A DNA stretch of 64,000 nucleotides from Setoptus koraiensis (lineage: Eukaryota > Arthropoda), in assembly GCA_048013815.1 (NCBI GenBank), contig CM106586.1, positions 19,840,001 through 19,904,000 of the forward strand, written 5' to 3'. The number at the start of each line of letters is the position of its first letter. Positions within the stretch are counted from its first letter, which is position 1. A model generated the notes under the pieces. That model ran no database searches. It saw only the letters and a list, made by a program, of their open reading frames with translations, and was not told the DNA's origin. Position numbers and translations under genes: made by a program. Shown piece by piece: positions 25,952 through 38,703 of this stretch.

Positions 25952-26588
25952 CAGCAGCGACAGCGACAGGCTCACCGGGCTGACAGGCAGAGAAAGTGAG
26001 TTAAACATGATTATATCAATCAAAGTGATGCACGCACCCCAATCGCACCTAGTATCAGCAGCGTTGGCGAGAGCAATTGATTCATTGGCACCGTCAGAGA
26101 GGACGGCAGACAGGCATCGAGGAGGAGCACCGTCACTAATGCGCTCAACAGCAACAACGGCAACAACAATACAACAAAATCATCGGCAACAACAGCACAA
26201 CAAAATCATCAACAGCGCCGTCTAGACAGTGACAGGCAGAGAAAGTGGTTCTTGCGTCACATGGTCATCTCTGACATATGTCGTGTGCAACGACGGCACT
26301 CACCTGAGCCAGCAACAACAACGACAGCAACACCAGCGACAACATCACCGACAACAACAACAGCGACAGCAGCAGCGACGCCGAGACAGTCGTCATAGTG
26401 AGTGATAGCGACGCAGTCGACGGACGGAGCTCGCCGGCGCGGGCACAAATCAGAAACAAAACGAGACAGTTAGACACAGCAACGACAACAAATCAGATGC
26501 GGTCCGATCGCGGCGCAAACAACAAAACAACAGTTACGACAACAAACAACAACGGCGATCAGTTAACGGTGCAGCAGCAGCAGCAAAT
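25952..26588 (+). other. Probable 5' leader of the large plus-strand gene, with a 72-codon upstream ORF
   Basis: A long pyrimidine tract and CACAACACAG precede position 25952, a good splice acceptor. From there to the ATG at 26589 the DNA is CAA/CAG-rich. In the main reading frame a TGA lies at 26403 and no ATG occurs between it and 26589, so the leader should be untranslated in that frame. A different frame carries an ATG at 26007 that stays open to TAG at 26223-26225, a candidate regulatory upstream ORF. That the region is transcribed is an inference. Confidence 0.4.
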
Positions 26589-29500
26589 ATGACAGCCATC
26601 GTCGATATTGATCCAGCAGACAATGACACAAATATGACAGGCGAATTGGGAGTCAAGTCGAAGTCGGCAAGCCGAGCGAGCCGAGACAGTCAAGCCCGAG
26701 ACAGTCGGCCGTCGATGGCGGCGCCGATTTGCGCCGCCAACAACCAAATGACAGTTAACAGGGAAGACAGGCTGCCGACAATGTTGTTGCATCATCAGCA
26801 GCAGCATCGGCCGGCGCAAACCAATTCGGGCAGTTCGAGCAATTCGGGCAATTCGGGCAATTTGAGCAGTTTGAGCCCCAACGACGACGATGATATCGAG
26901 ATTCAGCGCCAGTCGCAGCCAGCCAAAAGCAAGAGCAAAACGCGCGCCACCATAGCCGACCAATTACTGGCCTCAGTCGGCTACGCCAGACACTCTAATC
27001 AGCATCATCAATCAGAGCCAATCACTAATCGTAATTCATTAATAAACAGACACACCGCAGACCATTGCGCAATCACCAGAATAGATAATTTTGTTGATGC
27101 GCCGCAAAGTAGCAGCGCCAAGTCAGCTGTTGGCTTGTTTTCGAAGGCACTAATTAGTAGAAGAAAATTGAGAGTTAACGACGACGCTGGCCGACAGCAC
27201 AAGTCGAGCTCGCAAATTGAACAAGCGCAGCGCCATTGTGACTGCGGTTGCGCAACTAAACAAACTACAAGTATAAACAATAACAGTAATTTATTATTAT
27301 ACAACAACATTCCCAGAAGTTCATCGACCAGCGCCATAGGTGGCGTTGCAAGAGCACACCAAGATCCTAGTGACGACGAAAGCCAACTACAGCAGCAACA
27401 GCAGCAACAACAAATATCGGCCAATCATCAAGAAATATCCGCCAATCAGCAGCAGCGCCAACACAAAATTAAATCACGAATCCGACAGGTGAAAAAGGCG
27501 CGCGATCGGCAACGATCGCTGTGCTCGTTGGAAACCGTTGGCACCCAGTGTCCGCCAAACCCTTTAGACAGTGGCCAATATTGTGCGGTTCCGCCGCCGG
27601 AAACGACCAATAACAAGCCCCATCATCAGTTAAAAAGCTGCCGCCAAAAAGCGCCACCAGTCGGCGGCTGCGATTGTCTAGTTGGGTACGACAACAGCAA
27701 CCGCGACAAGTGCAACTCCTCGAGAGATGTCGCTGTTGAGCACATAGACACGACAGACGACAACAATTACAATCACGACAACAACAATTATGACAACAAC
27801 GGACAAACCGCTTGCCGGCAAGCTGGCAAGCTGACATTGGCCGATGGTTACGCGAACCAGCCGGCGAGGGCAACAGCCACAACAGCGACGCCAAGAGGTC
27901 GCCTGTCGGCCTGTTGTGCAAGCGAGAATTTGCATAAGGATCACAGCAGCAACAGCAGCAACAACAACGGCAACAAAAACGGCAACAACAACGCCAACAA
28001 CAGCAGCAACAACAAACAACAACAGGCCATAGACAGCAAGATCGGGATCATTAATAACTGTTGTTGCTGCTCGGCGGGACGCGATTTAGTGGGCTCGCAA
28101 TCGCAATTGGCGCGCTCTGGCGGCGAGCTCAAGTTGTTCAAAAACAAGATAAATTGCAAGCCGAAAGTGTTCGACCTTGATTGTTGTTCTTATTGTTGTC
28201 GTCATTTCACAGCAACAGCAACAGCAACAACGGCAACAACAACGGCAACAACAACGGCAACGGCCACGACAAGCACGAATGTGGTTTCAATTAAACAACA
28301 ACAACAGCAGTCTATTAGCGGCAGTTGTGGTGTGATAGATGGCGATAGTGGCGTGGCTTGCGAGCATTTATTGTTATTATCAAACTGTAATAAACAAAAC
28401 CGATCATCATCATTAGCTGCAACTGCAGCAGCGCCGCTGGCGGGCGCCGAAAGAAGCAGACACAAATCGAGCCACACAATTGGCAAGCCAGCTTGCCATT
28501 GCGCGCCCATAAGCACCGCCAACACCAACAACAGCAACAGCAACCACAACAGCAGCAACAACAACAACAACAACAATAGCAACAGCGACAGTCATAGATC
28601 AAATTGGTTGTTAACAACGAGACAGCCGGCACAGATTGCGGCGAGCAGGCAGCAAAAGTACGTGAAGCAGCCCGTCATCAGGCTGCCCGGCGAGTGCAAT
28701 CAGTGCCAGCGGCTCGCCAACAATAGTCACCCGGCTAGTCATGCAAATGCAATGAGCGAGACACAAGAAACGAAGAGTCACTACCGACACGACAAGTCAC
28801 AGCCGACATTGAGTTTCAATTTACAGTCGGGCGCAACGGGCGCGTCGGCCAACACCAGCTCGAGCGATAATTTATGCAAATCGTCCAACAACAACAACAG
28901 CAACAACAACAGCAACAACAACAGCTACAACAGCAACACCGTGTGCTGCCCTGTTCATATTGGCGAGCCAGATATGAGCAGGCACGCCGACGACAACGAC
29001 AACAACTCAATCAAGAACTCATTACATCACGATCACACGATCAACAGTCAGCATCAATATAGTTATCATAGGCGTTTGCATCACCGCCAACGAGACCAAA
29101 ATGGCACGCCAACGACAACAGGTGACGCCACCCACGACACCGGCATTGATATTGATACCGATATTGATGGCAATGAGGTCGGCAGCAACACGACAGCAAC
29201 GACAACAGCGACACCAACAACAACAGCAGCAACAACAACCGACAACCACAAACAACAGAGAAGGGCCAAAACGAGCAAAATATTGCGAGAAGATGAAGAC
29301 GAAGAAGAAGAAAATAACAAAATATCTGCCAACAACAATGTGCACCAACAGCAACAAGATGGCGCCCCCTACGACGAATCGTCCAGCTCGCTGTCGTTGT
29401 CGTTGTGCTCGCTGAACAGTGTGGCCAGTAGCGCTGGCTTACAGTATCCGAGCACAATGGCGCCGGGCGCCAATCGGCCAGCGCGTTCTAGGGGCCCGCA

Positions 29501-29648
29501 AGAGGCCGCCGATGTCGCCATGACAACAGCGTCCGCCAGAGAGCGCCAGCAGCAGCAGCAAGCAACCCCAAACAGAGAGCGCAAATCGATTGGCCAGCCG
29601 CTCGTGACAGGTGACATTGATTGCAGTGACAACTGTGCCGGTGCGTGC

Positions 29649-29682
<34 letters not shown>

Positions 29683-32600
29683 GCAACAACAACAACAACA
29701 GCAACACCGACAACAGCAGCAACAGCAACAACAGAAACAACAACAACGACGACGACGAAAATATCAACATCAGACTGCTGGCGACCAAGGCGAACAAGCA
29801 ACAACATCAAGCCAAAAAACAGATCGTCGCGCCAAGTGCAACAGCAGACGCGACAGGTGCTCACCTGTTGGAGCTGTCATCGGCCGGCGGCAACGGGCAA
29901 CAGCGCAGCGGTGACATTCATCAGCTGGAGAACAGATTGCGCCGACTGAAGAATTATTATCCGTCGCCGGTTGGCTCGTCGCCGTTCGTCGTTGCACCCA
30001 TGAAACCCTTCTCGCTCACTAGACGTCGCCAGTCGCAACGGCTGTTGCGCCGACAACCGAGAAAACCGCGACCGCCCGCGCCCGCACCGCCCGTCAACAG
30101 GCCAGCGGCCCTGAACGACGCAACCGCCGGCGCCAAAACAAGCGCCGACAAGTTGTCAGTGAGGGCCGTGGCGCGTTGCAACTGCTGCGAGCATCCGGTC
30201 AGCGGACAATCCGCCCAGGACAAACCGTCCCGAATCAATGCCGAATCAAATAATACCGACATTGCGCCAAATGCGGGCGCCGCCGCGTCGGACAAGCAGC
30301 AACAACAGCGCGACATTGTGTCCGACAACGACAGCGGTCTGACCAGCGACCAGGCCAGCAACGGGTCGTCGACGCCGCCGCAACAACTTCACCACAGCCA
30401 GCAGCTGCCATCTAGGGACGCTGGCGGCGACAACGACACCCGGCAAACCGGCCCGACACCCGAGCCAGTTGCCGAGCCTAACATGCTGAGCGACACGGAG
30501 ATGCTGCAAATTGAACTATTTCTGCGCGGCCACAAATCCACCGTTTACGTGTGCCGCTGCATGGCCAATTTGTATTTTACCCGAACGGATCTGGTGGACG
30601 GCGGGCGCTGCTCGAAGGCCATCAGCGACGAGTGGCAATTGCACAATACGGGCGTGCCCGTGCTCACATTTGACTCGGGTCTGGCGCGCAGCCGCAACAA
30701 GCGCCGGCTCAACATCAGCCTGACGGAACGCGGTTCCGGTTTTGTGCTGTGGTCGGACATTATTGACAATTTGAGCGGGTATCACGCCAGCAACGGCCAG
30801 GCAACCTTTCACACCATGTACGTGAGCAGCAATCACAGACGAATGGCGGGCTTCAGTTTCGACGACGAGCACAGCGCCCGCCAATTCCTGCACCAGGTGG
30901 AGGTGATCACCTCGAACCCGTTGAACATATCGCTGACGGGCCCCAAAATCGGCACGCTGCGCAACGCGCTCGGACACAAGCGACGCTCCGCGGCTTACAC
31001 GTTTGCCAGGCGCTTCCGGTTGCCGTTTACCGGCGGCGGGGGCGGCGGTCAGCGAGCTGCCGGCTACAAACAGCAGCCGGCCAGTGCGCAAGCAGCAGTG
31101 ATTACGCAACAGACTGTGATGATGGGCACCAAGCGCCAGGCACATTTGAATAAATTGGCGCGAAAAAACAACAACAACACTAACGAGGTGGGCGACCAAG
31201 GCGAGCTAGCCGGCGGCTCGCTGGTGGCGTCGTGTGGCGGCCATCACCAGCAATTAGTTGGCGAGGTTAGTCGAGAATCGCGAATCTGTCAGGCGACACA
31301 ACTGTACAACTGCAAGCAAGAGCAACAACAACAACAACAACAAGCAAATGGGCCAGTTCCTCAGTACACAAACAATGGCTCGACCTCGTGGCTCTCGTTC
31401 AAGCGTGCGCTATCCTTTGGCGCGCCCCACTCGCCTGGTGGCGCCACCAGCGGCTCACACTCAATGCACGATCAGGGTGACACACCGACGGACAGAGGTC
31501 TGAGACAGGAAGTGACACTTTGCAACGTGCACAATTTGCACGTTGCAAACGGCGCCGACCAAGTGAGCGCTGTGCCACGAGCGCGAAATTCCATAGCGGC
31601 CGTATCGACCACGGGGCTCAATTTGAGGCCCGTTTCCATGACAGACCAGCTACTGGAGCAGCAGCTGGCCCAGGCCAAGAGTCAGCTCGAGCTGGACAAG
31701 CAACCGGCGACGTCGTCGTCGTCGAGGCTGCTCAAAAGCCGCAACAAGCCAAAATTGCCCAAAAAATGCGACATTTCGGCGCCGTGCCAATTTCAGCACG
31801 TTACACGCGTCGATTTGGACGGCCTGATGCAACTCTACTCCAAGAGCCTAGTCACGCCCGCCGGCCCCGGACCGGGCGGCAGCGCGGGCTTGCAGCAACA
31901 AAGTGATAAAAGTGGCCAGCCTATCAAGAGCCCGTCGCCCGAGCTGTTGCCGTCGCCGCCCAAACTGGCCAACAAATGTTTGGCCAATGCCACTTCCGGT
32001 AACTCTAATCAAAGCACGAGCGACACTTGCGCACCGAGCGGGTCGGACGCGAGCTCAATCAGGGCTCACGAATCGGCGCCTCACAGCGATGCCCGTCACA
32101 GCGATGCCCGTCATGGCATGATCAAATCGTCGAGCCCGCCGAGTGTCAGCTATCAACGGAGCGGCGTGCAACAACAACAACAACAACAACAGTGCTCACA
32201 CAATCTCGTGATACCGCTCTCGTCGTCGTCGGCCTCGTCGTCGCCCTCGTGCTACTCGTCGGCCTCGGCCTCACCTGTCGGCTCGGATCTCGGCATGAGC
32301 GCCACGGTGCAGTCCGCTCAACAGGTGACGGCCAGATCGACCGGCCACAATGTCGGGCTGCCGCAGCCGCAGCAACAGCCAGGCGGCCAGCAAAAACAAA
32401 ACACTCACGTCTCCAAACACAGGGGCGAACCGCCTCAAGTTCCGGTGCGAACAACGCCCCCGTTGGCGCAAAACCAAGGCACCAAGTCCGAGTGTCCGCT
32501 ACCGAACCGGTGCGCGCCGACTGGCGGCGATGCAAACCAGACGGGCGCCAGCAAGCTGGCCCAATTGCCGCTTCCGTCCGAAGTGCCGGCGGACTTGATT

Positions 32601-33557
32601 GAATTGAAGCGCAAACTAATGGCCGACATACCCGGCCAGGCGGCCGCTCGGGCCGCAAGTCGGCTCGATCGCATGGAGCGAGCGGCCAAGCAGGCGGCCA
32701 GAGATTGCCCGAAATTTGAGTTTGCGTCTAGCGGCTCAAACTCAAACTCAAACTTGAGCGGCCAGGTAGCCAGGCGGTCGTCGCTGACGTCTTCGTCGTC
32801 CTCCTCGACCTCGTTGTCGTCCTCGTCCTTCAAACCCGATCTCACTGAAAATGCCGCACTCACTTCATACGACGATTCAAACGATGATCGCGCCGAAACA
32901 ATCACAATATTGCACCAATGCGAAAAGGTGACCAAGCTCAAGAGATCATCGGTTAATTGTTGCGCCAAAGAGCACACCAGAACGAGCAACAATTTAGCGG
33001 CCGTCCAGCAATGGAGAAGAAATCAACAAACAACTAATAATAATAATAATTGCGTCACTACAGCGATTTCAAACTACGCCAAAGCGATAGAAGCAAACGC
33101 AGATAAAAACACTGACGACTCGACGGGTCCGTTTAACGGTGTGACAACACGCCAACGAAACTCAACGGGCCACTCAATGTCGTCCAAGAGTTCGGTCAGT
33201 TCGGGATATCACGAGGAAGAAATAGTGTCAGAGACGAAAAATGGCCCAAACAACCAACAAACAAATGGAAAAACAAACAACCAACAAACTAACACACAGC
33301 AGACCGATCAGCAGCGCGAAGACGCCACTAAAATTCAATTGAAGTCCACATCCGGTCGCCATCCGAACAACCAAAACAAACAGCAGCCCGTTGCGTCAGT
33401 TGTCAAATCGATATTGAAAAGCAACCAAATGACCAAGTATGAACGTAACAATAACGACGACACTCATACAGTGTCCGAAGAGATCACAAGCAATGCATTG
33501 GTTAAACAGAAACAAACAACCTTCGTGGACGACGAAGTCAGTTCATCTTATTTGTAG
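26589..33557 (+). CDS. Very large low-complexity protein with one compact conserved-looking core; family not recognised
   Basis: One uninterrupted frame of 2322 codons starts at the first ATG after an in-frame stop (TGA at 26403). Most of the protein is disordered: poly-Gln and poly-Asn runs near residues 265-285, 480-500, 650-680 and 1018-1045, plus Ser/Thr-rich stretches. A folded-looking core lies at about residues 1298-1500. It begins LSDTEMLQIELFLRGHKSTV and includes VPVLTFDSGLARSRNKRRLN, SLTERGSGFVLWSDIIDNLS, FHTMYVSSNHRRMAGFSFDD and SNPLNISLTGPK. Its alternating strands and final helix (EHSARQFLHQVEVIT) suggest a PH-like fold (EVH1/PTB type), which is inference. A proline-rich stretch (PRKPRPPAPAPP, about 1155) could bind SH3 domains. 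The last residues SSYL fit a class I PDZ ligand. A scaffold or adaptor role is plausible, but I do not know the family. Confidence 0.8.
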
Positions 33558-33714
33558 TTATAATTATGTAATTTAGAGCTCAACAGTCAATTAAATGACA
33601 ATTTGTAACGAAACAGCGCACTGGCTGATTCGTCACAAATTGACAGTCATGCAACAAGCTTTTTCTCATTCATTTTTCGGCTCATGATCATCATTTTCAA
33701 CTATCGCGGTTAAA

Positions 33715-33720
33715 AATAAA
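33715..33720 (+). terminator. Polyadenylation signal of the large gene
   Basis: AATAAA lies about 160 bp after the TAG stop of the 2322-codon frame. Confidence 0.5.
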
Positions 33721-36700
33721 AATCGCGGTCGAGAATCCGCGTCGCTCTTTGTGATTTGTTTATGGATACTGTAACTGACATTCAGTTTTGTGCAAATTCG
33801 TTGGGATACATTCCGACAACACGAAGTGGCGACTGTTTGATTTTGGAAGAAAATAGCGCCGGCTCCCTGCACTGCCACGGCCCAAAAAACAGATTCCAAC
33901 CAATTCGGACATAGTTTACCTCTGATTTGTTGTTGTCGACGAGCCGAAATTGAGTTGGGAGCTCGTAAGGGAACGGATACTGAATGGGGATTTTTTTCAG
34001 TCATGATTCAGGGAATATTTTTTAGTTTTTTCAGCTTACCTTGGTCAATTTTTGTCAAGTGGGCCCACGAAAAGTTGATGAAAAGTGGCTGCTTTTGTTT
34101 GGTCATTTGGAATTTGTCCTGCGTGAACAGAAGCCAACCTGTGATGTTGCACCGATATCGTTTGTAGTTGTTGACGTGTGGTTGGGCGATTGCCATGCCA
34201 CAATCATATGGTCGGTTTCCTTAAAACTACAAAATGCATGCTGCCACTAACGACGATAACGATGTGGAACCAACCAAAACCAAACAAGTAGCTCTGGTCA
34301 GTCCTGCGAGGACAGGTGACAGGAGGTTCGGTCCTCCTCTCACCTGTTCTGTTGCTCGTTTTTCAGGAGGGACTAACCTAGGACTACTTAGGTGGTTGAG
34401 ATGGTTGCTGGCAGATGGTTGTGAGATGGTTGTGAGATTGACCACTGATAATAATTATGCGAATGCAGTACAAAACATTTGGTGTGGTCGGCCGCTGATA
34501 TAGATCATCGATTTGTGACTGCATTTGATCATCTTGATTAACTAGTTGTTATTACAGTAAAAATAATCAATTACGGTCACAAACCAATGAATCTTGGAGA
34601 CGCTGTTTGTTGTGCAAATCGTGCTTATCACTCTTTTATCGCATCATGTGTGATACAATAAAGGGATTACGTGTTTGTTGGCAGACTTTGTACGAGAAGA
34701 ATATTTCTCTGTTTTTTCAAGTTATATCCGGTGTGACAGGATGAACGACAAATGAATTTCGAGTTGCATTTTCTGACTGCGATTGTGGCGACTAAATTGA
34801 ACATACCTGTAAATTGCACCGTATACCGTACATTGCGTACATTGGGCCGGACTGCTTTTCGGGGGCGACCGGTGTCGAGCTCGACCGACTCCACATCTAC
34901 TGGCAATGTTTGCCACTGTCTGCAAATTATCAGTTGCATTAGTTATTTTAGTGTTGCTCGCTGTCGCTGTTCCTAATGCGACATACATGCGACGACCGGG
35001 CGATAATTGTCGAAATATCCTCGTTGCTTGCTTGCTTGCTATGGCTGAATTGCTGTTACATTTGACGATCTAGATTCACTCGAAATTGCTTGTGTGAGCA
35101 CACTCGTTCTGGCAAAAATTCTCTCAAACAGATACAATTTTTCGTTGAATTTTTCACAAGCTAAATTTATCTCCGCACCAGAATAGCCTGACACGTGTAT
35201 TCGACATGGATGGTGGAAATTGTCAATTGTGCTCTCGAATGCTCGATGCATTAATATTAACATGAAACAACATGAAACATTTTTTCTTGCACTCGCCGGC
35301 ACGACACACAATACACACTGGTGATATATGGCCGACTTGTTGCTACAGATCTAGCACGATCTAGTAACGTTATGTATCATCGCTTTTCGGTTGATCGACC
35401 GTGCTAAAAATATGACAGTTTATAGGTGTAGTGTGCGCCACTGCATTTATAGACCATTTGCAGACTGCTTTGCAAAACTTTGCACAAATTCAACAAATTC
35501 AATGAGCGACACGAGGCTCCCAAAAAAAGAAAAAGCAATAATTCATTCAATTGTTCAGCCAGCCATAACACACTGCAAATAGATATTGCGCTAATTATCA
35601 TTGGCTGCCAGTTTTGTCTTTCTGGCCGCTGCCTGACGCTGTTCAACAAATAATGCTCAACTGAACATTTCATTTGATAAATTGCAACTCGACAATAACA
35701 CACTCGATCATAATAGCTGGTTCCGTTGTCTATCTATCTGACACAAATAATTATTTTGTTTATATTTGACTAGTTGATGCCGATGATGAATAGATCATCG
35801 TTCCAGCGTGTTTGAAACGTTATTTAGATCACACCATCGGCTCAATTGAGCCAGGTGTATGTTGTAACAACAATGTTGTTGCCTTCTCGTGTTTGTGAGC
35901 CACAAACTAACGAGCAAACAAACAGTTCAAAACTCGTACATGTATACCCCCATAAATGTATCACTTATCACACCCGAGGCACGACAGGTATATAGTATTG
36001 TGATCATTTCTGCTGTCATGCCTCACAACAAAGTGACAACCTTGTTGTTGCGCTAACAAGGTAAGATGGCAAATGATTGTTCAAATGTAATTACTATCAG
36101 TATACGTTCGAAAGCGTATCGTTCATACGATGAGGAAGAGGGCGCGCAAACAACCAACAGCCAACGACAACATATACAGATAGAATCGATAAATTAATAA
36201 ATTTGCTATAATTCCGTTGATTATTTAGTTTGTAGTATCACTGTCACTGTACGCAACAATCATATTCAAATAATTGACTCGTGTCCTTTGTTTGTTCGAC
36301 CTCTGGCATCAAATAATCAATTCAAATCACCTGAAAAGGCCAGCCAGCCAGCCAGCCAGCCTCAGAGCATTGAGTCTATTTTCGTTGCTTTTTGTTTCTG
36401 CGGTCAGCCATGCCGATGCAGCACACTTTCAATTGCATCAGTGTGTGGCGCGTTAATTAAGATTAATTAGGATTACGTTGCAACGTGTATTTGCATAGAA
36501 AAATATTACAATTACCCGGTGGCGAATCTAGGCTAAAATCATTGGCAGATGAAGCTGAGAGAAATAACGGTACATGCTGCGTATAAAGCGAATACTCTCT
36601 GATTTTCGCGCCGATAAAAAGTTCAATCTGCTAAAGTGTGAAAATCTGTCGATAGACGACACCATTTGATCACGAAGGTTGTCAGGTCAAAATGTGAGTG

Positions 36701-36976
36701 ACTTAATTTGTGAAATTGTCTCGCACTTTAATGGTGTATTGCATAAATCAGTGTGCTCGCTTGTGGCAAGTTCGTCTGGCACAAATATTCATGGATATGA
36801 GGCTCGGATTCTCGGCCGGATGCTGATTTAACTATCAGAGGCTTGCCGGATCAAGTGTCCGAGTCATTCATTGTTGATGTGTTAGTCGTTGGTGGAGTTG
36901 CTGTTGATGGACCATTTTACTGTGCTATCCACTGACCATTTTGACGCCGATAACTGAGGTGTCCCTATCGCATTAT
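33721..36976. other. Non-coding stretch between the large gene and the Gly/Ala-rich gene
   Basis: No coding region is supported; open frames are under 105 codons and featureless. It contains a strong hairpin at 34312-34347, AT-rich segments and a run of AGCC tetramers at 36340-36360. A possible plus-strand leader exon ending AAAT/GTGAGT near 36690 was noticed but cannot be linked to a coding exon. Confidence 0.45.
34312..34347. repeat. Strong 15-bp-arm hairpin
   Basis: ACAGGTGACAGGAGG is followed by a 6-nt loop TTCGGT and then CCTCCTCTCACCTGT, the reverse complement with one C/C mismatch. It could fold in RNA or be a short palindromic control site. Confidence 0.7.
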
Positions 36977-37486
36977 TCAGGGGCTGCTGCAAGATTGGGA
37001 GGCGGACACCGACGCGCCTTTAGAGGCGGACGCAGAGTAGGAGGCGCTGCCCTTGGCGCTTTCGGCATGGCCCCCGGAAGTGGAAGCGGCAGCGGACCCG
37101 TGGCCGCCCGACGCCGAAACGGAAGCGCCATGCTCTGCGGAAGCTCCCGCTTTTCCAGCGCCTGCTTCGGCTCCGGCAGCCGATCCTTGTGCTTTTGCTC
37201 CTCCCGCAGCTCCTGCCTCGGCTCCGGCGGCCCCTCCTCCTGCTTTCACTCCGGCTCCGGCGCTTCCTCCCCCTGCTCCTGCTTCAACTCCCGCGCCTCC
37301 GCCCCCTGCTTTTACGCCGGCTCCGACGGACGCTCCGCCGGCTCCCGCTCCCACTCCGGCGCCAGCTCCTGCCGCGGGCGGTATAAAGCAACAGTCGGAC
37401 GGGCTCAATTGAAGGCTCAGCAAGAGCATAAAAAATGAGGCCAACTGTGTGTTGCATAAGAGACTCTTCGAAGTGCACTGGAACAT
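36977..37486 (-). CDS. Gly/Ala-rich secreted protein candidate (silk- or cuticle-like)
   Basis: A 169-codon frame from ATG 37486 to TGA 36977-36979 encodes a hydrophobic N-terminal stretch (ASFFMLLLSLQLSPSDC) that could act as a signal peptide. About 85 residues of GAGxxAGGG-type repeats with periodic Val-Lys/Val-Glu follow, then a Ser/Ala/Gly-rich tail ending in SQSCSSP. Many glycines use GGA and GGC, as in silk genes. Structural secreted proteins of this composition are known from arthropod silks and cuticle. The opposite strand is also open (Pro/Ala-rich) through GC content, but lacks a signal peptide. The start could be in an upstream exon, so the N terminus is uncertain. A TATAAAAA element lies about 250 bp upstream. 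Confidence 0.5.
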   Translation of the reverse strand: MFQCTSKSLLCNTQLASFFMLLLSLQLSPSDCCFIPPAAGAGAGVGAGAGGASVGAGVKAGGGGAGVEAGAGGGSAGAGVKAGGGAAGAEAGAAGGAKAQGSAAGAEAGAGKAGASAEHGASVSASGGHGSAAASTSGGHAESAKGSASYSASASKGASVSASQSCSSP

Positions 37487-38697
37487 GTTGTTGTGTTGGC
37501 TTGCTTGACTGAACTATCTCAAACAGTGACAGGTGATAATTAAAGATGGCGATTCCGGCGATTTGTGTGATGAATTTGAACTTGTGTTGAACGTTGCTGG
37601 CGAAACGATTTAAGTGAGCGAGAAAATTGAAAAGACGCTTCTTTTCTTTCAAATTGTTCCTTGTCGTAAGATATCGGGCATTTGTGGCGTGCTGCTTCGT
37701 CTGACAAATAAGCCAAACTGGCCCGAGTGGGCCGTTTTTTATAATTGACTTCGCTCGGCCAGGTTCGTCGTGTCAGTGTTGTCACTCTGCTGTGTTTTCC
37801 AAGTTTTCCGAACCACGTGATATCGTCGTGTTTTTGGCAACTCCCTCGCTCCCCCGTTCTTGTGGCGACCAGCAATTTAGTTTTGCGAGTGCATAGATCA
37901 CTCACTCGTTTTATTTTTACATGCACCTAAAGACTCTCTATTGAGTGCCTAAACAAAGAACCGAAATGGGAGAATGTTGCCAGAAATCGAGCACAATTAA
38001 CTCTGAGCCAAACAATACAGATGACATTGTTGGCCATAAATCTACACTATACAAAGCACAATATGAAATAAAAGATACTTTGGCAAGTGTGTGATTCGCA
38101 AAACAAGCAGCGGTTGCGTGGACGAAGATGACAACTTTGCCCGATAATGCTATTGTTATGACAGCGATGCCACTTTTTAATGAAATCAATTACTGTCAAT
38201 CAATTACCTTTGATATAGTGTATGAATCTCATAGAGATGATCACAGCAAATCATGCAGTGGCATGGAAATTGTCCTTCGGTGATTTAGTCGGATATTGTT
38301 GCCGTTGATGCAGGGGCCGAATCAGGCTCGCTGCACGGGTACAACAAAGATTGGGTATAGCAACAAATGAAACATTTGATCGGGAGTGCTGATCGGGCTA
38401 ATAGGAAACGTCCCCCTCCCCGATTCGCTCCCTATTCCGGGCCGGCGGCGGGCAGCTAGCTGCTCGACCTATATTGGCCATCCTCCCCTGGCTCCCCCGC
38501 TTGCTCCCGCTAGTTCCGCGTGCCCGATTTTGCACACACACAAAATACCGGGTGCACAAAAAAAACAGTCATAGAATCAGATTGAAAGTAAAGGTTTCTT
38601 ACGCAAAAATTAAAGTAGAGACTGTAAATAACGGCGATTGAGTTCATGAGTGGATATGGTTGTGTGTGAATATGAACATGTGAATAGTAGTAGATTT
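37487..38697. other. Intergenic region between the Gly/Ala-rich gene and prosaposin
   Basis: The left part probably holds the promoter and leader of the Gly/Ala-rich gene. The rest has only short featureless open frames. No other gene is supported. Confidence 0.45.
37735..37742 (-). promoter_or_regulatory. Candidate TATA box of the Gly/Ala-rich gene
   Basis: The minus strand reads TATAAAAA about 250 bp before the proposed ATG. A short upstream ORF (MPDILRQG) would precede the main start. Confidence 0.35.
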
Positions 38698-38703
38698 TTT
38701 ATT
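38698..38703 (-). terminator. Polyadenylation signal of prosaposin
   Basis: The minus strand reads AATAAA about 145 bp after the prosaposin stop codon. Confidence 0.55.

Noticed and set aside
36941-37438. Pro/Ala-rich and Gly/Ser-rich frames on the plus strand opposite the silk-like gene
   Set aside because: Antisense shadows of the GC-rich repeat without a signal peptide; the minus frame has the better start and end.
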